From contig CALESS010000253.1 of NCBI GenBank assembly GCA_937907495.1, positions 1-12,730 on the forward strand: a stretch of DNA of 12,730 nt, in the 5' to 3' direction. The stretch comes from an uncultured Anaerolineaceae bacterium (GTDB taxonomy: Bacteria > Chloroflexota > Anaerolineae > Anaerolineales > Anaerolineaceae). Of this stretch, positions 6,738 through 12,730 are shown piece after piece. Both the position numbers and the translations under genes were made by a program. The notes below the pieces were generated by a model. It was not told the origin of the DNA and did no database searches. It worked only from the letters and a program-made list of their open reading frames with translations. How positions within the stretch are numbered: position 1 is the stretch's first letter; every line of letters starts with the position of its first letter.

Positions 6738-6830
6738 TTGAAAAAGGAGGTCAACTTTCCGACTGTTTGTTTATTGAGCGTGCGTACCGAAAACAACCTA
6801 CCCAAAAATCTAGTTGGAGGGAAACGATGA
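6738..6830 (+). CDS. Possible 30-codon leader ORF overlapping the nucleotidase start
   Basis: A TTG at 6738 with GGAGGG (6727-6732) five bases upstream opens 30 codons, beginning (M)KKEVNFPTVCLLSVR and ending NLVGGKR. The TGA at 6828-6830 overlaps the ATG of the nucleotidase (6827-6829) as ATGA, the usual arrangement for translational coupling. The GGAGG used by the nucleotidase lies inside this ORF. The peptide has no family I recognise. A further AAAGGAGGTC at 6743-6752 has no start codon after it. A short frame like this can arise by chance, and TTG is a weaker start, so this is tentative. Confidence 0.3.
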   Translation: MKKEVNFPTVCLLSVRTENNLPKNLVGGKR

Positions 6831-9800
6831 AACGTTTTGTTTATACTTTGATGGCGATTGCGCTGATGCTCAGCCTTTCGCTGCCGGCCCAGACTTCTGC
6901 CGCACCTTCGCTGCTGGCAGATCCCATAACCTTTACCATTCTGCACACCAATGACTTCCATGGCAACCTGGAACCGGCTGGCTCAAACCCCGGTGCGGCC
7001 CGCGTGGCCCAAAAGGTCGTGGATGTTCGCACGGCTGTCGGAGCAGGAAACGTCCTGCTTTTGGATGGCGGCGATATCATGCAGAGCACGCTGCTCTCCA
7101 ACCTGCAAAAAGGTTTGCCGACCATTGATTACTACAAGCAAATCGGCTACGATGCGGCTGTCTTCGGCAACCACGAGTTTGACTGGGGCAAATCCGTCCT
7201 GGCCCAACGCGCTTTGCAGGCTGGCAATGCCGCCCTGCCCGGTGATACCTTCCCGTTTGTGATGGCCAACCTGGTAACCAAAGTTGGCGATTCCTGCGCC
7301 GGGTGGGACCGCCCCGTGCTGACCGATACCGTCACCTCCACCGATTACACCGTGCCTGCTTACACCATTTTGGATGTGGCGGGCGGCGCCGTGCAGGTGG
7401 GTGTGATTGGCGTTGGCTCTGTGGAAACCCCCTACATCACTATCGCGGATGCCACCGCCGGTCTGTGCTTCAAGGATCCGGCCGATTCCATCGTCCACTA
7501 CTACGATGAAATGATCGCCGCAGGCGCCGACGTAATGGTCGTCCTCAGCCATAATGGCTTTGAAGATGGTGGTTATGGCTACGGCTTCACCGTCTATGGC
7601 GATAAAACCCTGGCTGCCAAGCTGAACACCGCCAACAAACCGGTCAACCTGATCATCGGCGGGCACAGCCACACCAACCTGACCGCGGCCACGGTCGTGG
7701 GCAACACCACCGTCGTCCAGGCGTATTATGCCGGGCGCCGGGTAGGCCGGGCTAATGTCACCTACAACCCCGACACCCACGCGGTCAGCGTCGTCTGGGC
7801 CCCGATTGTGGTTGGAACCTCCGACCCGCAATATCAACCCATCACGGACCTGGTTGCTTCCTATGTCAATGATCCGGCCTATCAGGCCCTGATCAACACC
7901 CCTGTGGGTTACACCCAGGTGGACCTGAAGCGCAATTACGACGGCGATGACATGATGGGCAACTTCATCCAGGATGCCCTCTACAACCAGTTGAACAGCG
8001 ACGCCTTCGCGGAAAATGACGTGGACATGGTCTTCAACAACCCGGGCGGCATCCGCACCGATTGGTGCAAAGTCTCCGGGGCCTGTGTGGATGGCCTGTT
8101 GACAGAACCTTTCTTGCTGAACTATGGCATGATGTATTCCATCCTGCCGTTTGGCAATGCCACCGCCGTGGGCACCATGACGGGTGCGCAGATCATTGAC
8201 CTGCTCAACCAGGCCGCCACCCTGTTCAAGGGTGCGCTGGATGTTTCTGGTGTGCGCTACAAATTCTATCGCTACAGTGATGCCCTCCCCGGTCCGCAGC
8301 CTTATGCCTGGGGCGCTTACGACATCACCTTCTACGATAAGGCCACCAGCACCTGGAAAGCGATTGATCCCAACGCTACCTACAAGATTGCCACCAACGA
8401 GTTCCTGGCGCCCGCCGGGCAGGATGGCTTTGCCCAGTTCAAGTACGTCAAGAATATCACCTACTGGGGTGATATGCTTGATTCGGTGAACGCCTGGGTG
8501 GCTGCCAACCATGGCACCCCCGCCACGGCCTACAAAGGCCCGAATGGCGACGGCCTGCTGGATGGCCGCATCAGCCGCAACGGCACCAACACCTACGGTG
8601 GAACCGCCACGGAAGTGGTCCCCCTGACCATTCTGCATCACAACGACTCGCACGGCAACCTGCTGCAGGGCACCTATGTCGGTTACACCAACCTGGTGAC
8701 CGCCATCAACCAGGAACGGGCGCACAACCCCAGCCGCACCCTGTTACTGACCGCCGGTGATAACATCCAGGGCGACGCCATGATGTACTACTTCAAGAGC
8801 GCCGGCCTGGGCTACGCTTCGGATGGCACCCCCCTGCCCGCCGATCTGCAGATCAACCCGCTCATCAAGGCCTTCAACTATGTTGGCTACGATGCCATGA
8901 CCCTCGGCAACCATGAGTTCAACTTCGGTGCACAGATTTTCCGCACCCTCAAGCAGGCGGATTTCCCGATGCTGGGTGCCAATATCGAAGATACCGGAGC
9001 ATATGGCCTGGCAGAAGTCGGCGTGGAACCCTTTGTCTTCAAGACGGTCGGTCCGCAGCAAATCAAGGTCTCCATCCTTGGCATTGCCAACCACCGGGTT
9101 CCGAACTACGAACTGCCCTCCAACATTCCGGGCCTGACCTTCACCAACCCGATTGATACTGCGGCAGATGTCTCCTCCTTCCTGGCCCCGGCCAGCGATG
9201 TGGTGATTGCAATGACCCACATCGGCTTTACCACCAACCCGGCCTCCGTGGAAGTGGACGACAATGTGGATACCTACCTGGCGCAAAACGTGGACAACAT
9301 TGATGTCATCATCGGCTCCCACAGCCACACCAATCCGGCCACCGGCTTCGGCGATTACAAGTTCCTGCCGACCATCCTGGGTTCCCCGGATGGTACCCCG
9401 GTGATTATCAACCAGGCGTACCGCTACAACAATACCCTGGGCGAAGTGGTGATTGGTTTGCTGCCCTCCGCGGAGAAGTGGGGCAGCGAATATGACGTAG
9501 TCTCGCAGGCAGGCCGCTACATCAGTATAACTACATCTGCCTACGCAGAAAACGCGGCCGTGAAGGCCATCATCCAGCCCTATGCGGATCTTCTGGCGAC
9601 CTACAATAATACGGTGCTCGGGAATACTGATATCCCGATTGACACCCTGCAGGCCTACACCCAGGAGACCAACGGCGCCAACCTGCAAGCCGATGCTTCC
9701 ATCTGGAAACTGCGCGATGAAGGCCTTTCGGTGGACTTCCATCTCTCCGGCGCCATGACCAACAAACTCATCGCCGCCACCGCCACAGTGGGAACACCGT

Positions 9801-10927
9801 ACACACTCAAGATCTCGGACATGTTCAGCGCCATGCCCTACGAGAACTCGCTGGTTGTGATGAGCATGAACGGACCGCAGCTCAAGGCCGTGCTGGAACG
9901 CGCCTACCGCAACTACTATTACTACAAGTATGTTCCCGGTTACGGCGGCTACTCCTATTACACGACCTGTATGATTGATACGAACGCCAACAACAACATC
10001 AAGTACAACGATACCTACCCCGCCCTGCCGGATGGCAATAATGTGGTGTACTTGAAGATTGATGGCGACTTCGTGGACTTCAATGATGCCTCCACCTACT
10101 ACAATGTGTCCACGGTCAACTACCTGGCAGCTGGCTCCTGCAACTTCAACAACAACGGCGTTTCACTCTGGCCGCTGGATCACATCGTTGCAGATACCCA
10201 GTACTACGTCCGGGATGCCGTCATCGAATACATTCAGGATCTGAACGATCCCACCCCCACCACCATCCACCCCGTCATTGAAGGCCGCCTGATCTTCACC
10301 AACACGGCCCCGGTGGCAATGAATACCACCGTGACAACCGATGAAGATACCCCGGTTGACTTCACGCTGACGGCCCTGGATGCGGATGGCGATCCCATGA
10401 CCGCCACAGTTGTCACAGCTCCAATGCATGGCGCAGTGACCGGCACCTTCCCGAACATGACCTACACCCCCGCTCCCAATTATTATGGCACGGATAGCTT
10501 CACGTACCGGGTCAATGATGGGACGGTCAACTCCAACACCGCCACGGTCAATATCACCGTCCTCATGGATGATGAAAACCCGGTAGCGGTGGATGATACC
10601 TATCAAGCGGATCTGAACGGAACCCTGGTCGTCCCCGCAGCACAAGGCGTGCTCGCCAATGACCTGGAGTTCGATGCCGTCCACACCGCCATCGCCCTCA
10701 AGACCGGCCCCATGCACGGCACGGTGACCCTGATGATTGACGGTGGGTTTACCTACACCCCCGATCCCGGCTTCACCGGAGTGGATACCTTCGTCTACCA
10801 GTTGGTTACTTACCCGGCTGGCGACGCCTACTCCTGGGTCTCTGAAGCCACGGTGACCATCAACGTCAACGCGAAACCGGATAACACGCAGGGAATTAAG
10901 ATCTTCCTGCCGTTGATCGGCCGCTAA
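6827..10927 (+). CDS. Secreted tandem 5'-nucleotidase / CpdB-like phosphoesterase with cadherin-like domains
   Basis: The 1366-residue protein starts at ATG 6827 with GGAGG (6816-6820) six bases upstream; an in-frame TTG at 6725 lacks a ribosome site. Residues 1-26 are a Sec signal peptide (MKRF, hydrophobic core, QTSAA). Module 1 (about 34-620) has all 5'-nucleotidase metal motifs: D43/H45, GGD83, GNHEFD (N115, H116, D119), H242 and GHSH (H280, H282). It also has the substrate loop NPGGIR (405-410). Module 2 (about 600-1155) repeats them: D607/H609, D645, GNHEFN (N695, H696, N699), H798, and H832/H834. However, it has SGAMTN (974-979) where NxGGIR should be. GNHEFN is typical of CpdB 2',3'-cyclic nucleotide phosphodiesterases. 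Two cadherin-like domains follow (about 1159-1246 and 1251-1347), then a tail FLPLIGR. The layout recalls YfkN. The likely role is extracellular nucleotide hydrolysis for phosphate and nucleoside supply. Confidence 0.93.
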   Translation: MKRFVYTLMAIALMLSLSLPAQTSAAPSLLADPITFTILHTNDFHGNLEPAGSNPGAARVAQKVVDVRTAVGAGNVLLLDGGDIMQSTLLSNLQKGLPTIDYYKQIGYDAAVFGNHEFDWGKSVLAQRALQAGNAALPGDTFPFVMANLVTKVGDSCAGWDRPVLTDTVTSTDYTVPAYTILDVAGGAVQVGVIGVGSVETPYITIADATAGLCFKDPADSIVHYYDEMIAAGADVMVVLSHNGFEDGGYGYGFTVYGDKTLAAKLNTANKPVNLIIGGHSHTNLTAATVVGNTTVVQAYYAGRRVGRANVTYNPDTHAVSVVWAPIVVGTSDPQYQPITDLVASYVNDPAYQALINTPVGYTQVDLKRNYDGDDMMGNFIQDALYNQLNSDAFAENDVDMVFNNPGGIRTDWCKVSGACVDGLLTEPFLLNYGMMYSILPFGNATAVGTMTGAQIIDLLNQAATLFKGALDVSGVRYKFYRYSDALPGPQPYAWGAYDITFYDKATSTWKAIDPNATYKIATNEFLAPAGQDGFAQFKYVKNITYWGDMLDSVNAWVAANHGTPATAYKGPNGDGLLDGRISRNGTNTYGGTATEVVPLTILHHNDSHGNLLQGTYVGYTNLVTAINQERAHNPSRTLLLTAGDNIQGDAMMYYFKSAGLGYASDGTPLPADLQINPLIKAFNYVGYDAMTLGNHEFNFGAQIFRTLKQADFPMLGANIEDTGAYGLAEVGVEPFVFKTVGPQQIKVSILGIANHRVPNYELPSNIPGLTFTNPIDTAADVSSFLAPASDVVIAMTHIGFTTNPASVEVDDNVDTYLAQNVDNIDVIIGSHSHTNPATGFGDYKFLPTILGSPDGTPVIINQAYRYNNTLGEVVIGLLPSAEKWGSEYDVVSQAGRYISITTSAYAENAAVKAIIQPYADLLATYNNTVLGNTDIPIDTLQAYTQETNGANLQADASIWKLRDEGLSVDFHLSGAMTNKLIAATATVGTPYTLKISDMFSAMPYENSLVVMSMNGPQLKAVLERAYRNYYYYKYVPGYGGYSYYTTCMIDTNANNNIKYNDTYPALPDGNNVVYLKIDGDFVDFNDASTYYNVSTVNYLAAGSCNFNNNGVSLWPLDHIVADTQYYVRDAVIEYIQDLNDPTPTTIHPVIEGRLIFTNTAPVAMNTTVTTDEDTPVDFTLTALDADGDPMTATVVTAPMHGAVTGTFPNMTYTPAPNYYGTDSFTYRVNDGTVNSNTATVNITVLMDDENPVAVDDTYQADLNGTLVVPAAQGVLANDLEFDAVHTAIALKTGPMHGTVTLMIDGGFTYTPDPGFTGVDTFVYQLVTYPAGDAYSWVSEATVTINVNAKPDNTQGIKIFLPLIGR

Positions 10928-10952
10928 TTCGTTCCAGCTTTCACTGTAATTC

Positions 10953-10988
10953 TCGAGGGCGGGGTTTTCCCCGCCCTCGAAACTTTTA
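10953..10988 (+). terminator. GC-rich hairpin terminator after the nucleotidase
   Basis: TCGAGGGCGGGG (10953-10964) and CCCCGCCCTCGA (10969-10980) form a perfect 12-bp stem with a TTTT loop, followed by AACTTTT. The stem begins 25 bases after the stop. The T tract is short and offset by two A residues, but the stem is very strong, and it separates the nucleotidase from the secA promoter. Confidence 0.8.
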
Positions 10989-11064
10989 AGCTTCCCCTGC
11001 TGTTAGAAATCTCTATAAAATCCGCTCCTCCGCCCCCCGGGCACAGGAAGTGAGACAGCGGTTG

Positions 11065-11073
11065 TGCTATAAT
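11065..11073 (+). promoter_or_regulatory. Extended -10 promoter for secA
   Basis: TGCTATAAT is a perfect extended -10 element. Transcription would start near 11080, only about 17 bases before the secA ATG, with GGAAAGG (11081-11087) at the very 5' end as ribosome site. There is no clear -35 box. The same nine bases stand on the other strand before the NfeD gene. Confidence 0.55.
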
Positions 11074-11096
11074 TCCGCCCGGAAAGGGCATATTCT

Positions 11097-12730
11097 ATGT
11101 TTCAAAATATCATTAAAATCCTGGGCGGCGACCCCAATAAACGCGAAATTCAGAGCAAGTCGCAGGTAGTGGAGCAAATAAATGCGCTGGAGCCGGCCTT
11201 TGAGGCCCTCAGCGATGAGGAACTGCTTGCCAAAACGGATGAGTTCCGTGCCCGCCTGGCCGAAGGCGAAACGCTGGATGACTTGCTGCCGGAGGCCTTT
11301 GCCGCGGTGCGCGAGGCCAGTAAACGCACCATCGGCCTGCGCCATTTTGATGTCCAGATGATCGGCGGCATGACCCTGCACGAGGGCAAAATTGCCGAAA
11401 TGCGCACCGGCGAAGGCAAAACCCTGGTGGCAACGCTGGCCCTCTACCTCAACGGCCTGACCGGCCAGGGCGCTCACCTGGTCACCGTCAATGATTACCT
11501 GGCCCGCCGCGATGCCCGCTGGATGGCGCCGATTTACCATGCCCTCGGCCTGACGGTCGGGGTATTGCAAATGGCCGCCCGCACGGAAAACGGCCGCACT
11601 GCCTTCCTGGTGAACCTGGAGAAGGAATCTCCGCATGAAGACCAGCACCAACTGGAAGGGGTCTCCCGTAAGGAGGCTTACCAGGCCGATATCACCTACG
11701 GCACCAATGCCGAGTTCGGCTTTGACTATCTGCGCGATAACCTGACCAATGGACTGAACGAACGCGTCCAGCGCGGCCATGCCTACGCCATCATTGATGA
11801 GGTGGATAACATCCTGATTGATGAAGCTCGCACCCCGCTCATCATCTCCGGCCCGGCTTCGGAAGAAACCGAATGGTATGTGCGCTCCATCCAGGTGGTG
11901 CGCCAGTTAAACCCCGAAGATTACGAAGTGGATGAGAAAAATCGGGTGGTCTCGATGACCGAAATCGGCGAAGCCCACGTGGAAGAACTGCTGGGCATGA
12001 CCCTGCGCGACCCGGAGCGCCCGGAGGATATCACCCCCGAACAGGCCCGCATCCTCGGCTACCTGGAGCAAACCTTGCGTGCCCAATTCCTCTACAAAAA
12101 GAACAAGGATTACCTGGTACAGAACGGCAAGGTGGTGATTGTGGATGAGTTCACCGGCCGCCTGATGCCCGGGCGCCGCTGGTCTGAAGGTTTACACCAA
12201 GCCGTGGAAGCCAAGGAAGGCGTGAAGATCGAACCGGAGAACATCACCTACGCCACCATCACCCTGCAGAACTACTTCCGCATGTACACCAAGCTGGCCG
12301 GCATGACCGGTACCGCCCTCACGGAAGCCGAAGAATTCTACAAAATCTACAAGCTGGATGTGCTGCCCATTCCGATGAACCTGGAATATACCGCCGCCCT
12401 CAATGATTCCCCGCTGGTGGAAGTACAGGCCCGCGACCCATCCAACTACAAGTATTCCTACTATGCCCGGCGCAACGACCCCGAGCGCAAGCCCATCTTC
12501 TGGCGCCGCCAGGATTTCCCGGATGTGGTCTTTCGCTCCGAGGAAGCCAAACTGCGCCAGATCACGCTGGAGATAATCAAATACTTCGTGATCGGCCGGC
12601 CGCAGCTCATCGGCACCACCTCGGTGGATCATTCCGAGCGCCTCTCCCGCCGCCTGGAAGCTGAGCCCGTCCGCCGCCTGCTGCAGGTGATGCTGGTGCG
12701 AAAAATCTACACGGAAAAGAACAACATCCA
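11097..12730 (+). CDS. secA: Protein translocase ATPase SecA (partial, runs off right edge)
   Basis: SecA is the ATPase motor that drives unfolded proteins through SecYEG. ATG at 11097 opens 544 complete codons without a stop. Seen in order are [38 protein letters not shown] with Walker A around G105-T109, [34 protein letters not shown], the Walker B DEVD at 234-237 continuing as [43 protein letters not shown], and [15 protein letters not shown]. The protein differs from model SecA by an insert at about residues 158-189 ([13 protein letters not shown] to the GVS before [12 protein letters not shown]). A second insert lies at about 429-470 ([16 protein letters not shown]). A third probably begins after SERLSRRLE at the window's end. 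I recall such inserts in Chloroflexota SecA. The ribosome site is a modest GGAAAGG. Confidence 0.96.
   Translation, partial: MFQNIIKILGGDPNKREIQSKSQVVEQINALEPAFEALSDEELLAKTDEFRARLAEGETLDDLLPEAFAAVREASKRTIGLRHFDVQMIGGMTLHEGKIAEMRTGEGKTLVATLALYLNGLTGQGAHLVTVNDYLARRDARWMAPIYHALGLTVGVLQMAARTENGRTAFLVNLEKESPHEDQHQLEGVSRKEAYQADITYGTNAEFGFDYLRDNLTNGLNERVQRGHAYAIIDEVDNILIDEARTPLIISGPASEETEWYVRSIQVVRQLNPEDYEVDEKNRVVSMTEIGEAHVEELLGMTLRDPERPEDITPEQARILGYLEQTLRAQFLYKKNKDYLVQNGKVVIVDEFTGRLMPGRRWSEGLHQAVEAKEGVKIEPENITYATITLQNYFRMYTKLAGMTGTALTEAEEFYKIYKLDVLPIPMNLEYTAALNDSPLVEVQARDPSNYKYSYYARRNDPERKPIFWRRQDFPDVVFRSEEAKLRQITLEIIKYFVIGRPQLIGTTSVDHSERLSRRLEAEPVRRLLQVMLVRKIYTEKNNI

Noticed and set aside
6743..6752. 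AAAGGAGGTC as the ribosome site of another gene
   Set aside because: No ATG, GTG or TTG lies at a workable distance after it. It lies inside the possible leader ORF instead.
6725..6826. N-terminal extension of the nucleotidase to the TTG at 6725
   Set aside because: It has no ribosome site and would bury the signal peptide 34 residues inside the protein. The ATG at 6827 has GGAGG at six bases and places the signal peptide at the N-terminus.
1..12730. Mobile elements, CRISPR arrays, tRNA or rRNA genes
   Set aside because: No transposase, integrase or regularly spaced repeats, and no tRNA-like or rRNA-like sequence, were seen on either strand.

Overview
The window looks like chromosomal DNA of a Chloroflexota bacterium, probably Anaerolineae. 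It is GC-rich, with good Shine-Dalgarno sites before most genes. Three things point to this phylum: a SecA carrying inserts I associate with Chloroflexota, a very large secreted protein ending in a FLPLIGR-type tail, and a short NfeD/slipin pair. The assignment rests on protein character and recall, not on a database search. No rRNA, tRNA, CRISPR array, transposase or phage gene was seen.

Layout. Positions 1-3000 are read leftwards. The order on the minus strand is: a membrane pair of short NfeD (2936-2340) and an SPFH/slipin protein (2296-1385); a strong hairpin (1341-1371); a GNAT acetyltransferase (1325-873); a 30-residue single-span membrane protein (821-729) not previously listed as an ORF; and a HicB-like/DinB-like fusion (628 to beyond the left edge). 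Positions 2937-3140 form a divergent promoter region with a -10 box for each direction and a small palindrome. Positions 3141-6499 are read rightwards and encode methionyl-tRNA synthetase followed 62 bases later by an M32 zinc carboxypeptidase, probably one transcript, closed by a clear terminator at 6504-6536. Positions 6500-6826 are a complex leader: a possible promoter, a foldable three-helix segment, and a possible 30-codon leader ORF that overlaps the next start codon. Positions 6827-10927 encode a 1366-residue exported protein with two tandem 5'-nucleotidase/CpdB-type phosphoesterase modules, two cadherin-like domains and the FLPLIGR tail. A 12-bp GC-rich hairpin follows, then an extended -10 promoter and secA (11097 to the right edge).

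How the genes relate. Most are housekeeping: translation (metG), peptide breakdown (M32), export (secA), and membrane quality control (NfeD/slipin). The exported nucleotidase would depend on the Sec pathway and could scavenge phosphate and nucleosides from extracellular nucleotides. I see no gene cluster that makes an obviously new multi-gene system. The less ordinary items are the two unequal nucleotidase modules, their structured leader with a coupled small ORF, the C-terminal tail motif, the SecA inserts, the HicB/DinB fusion and the 30-residue membrane protein.
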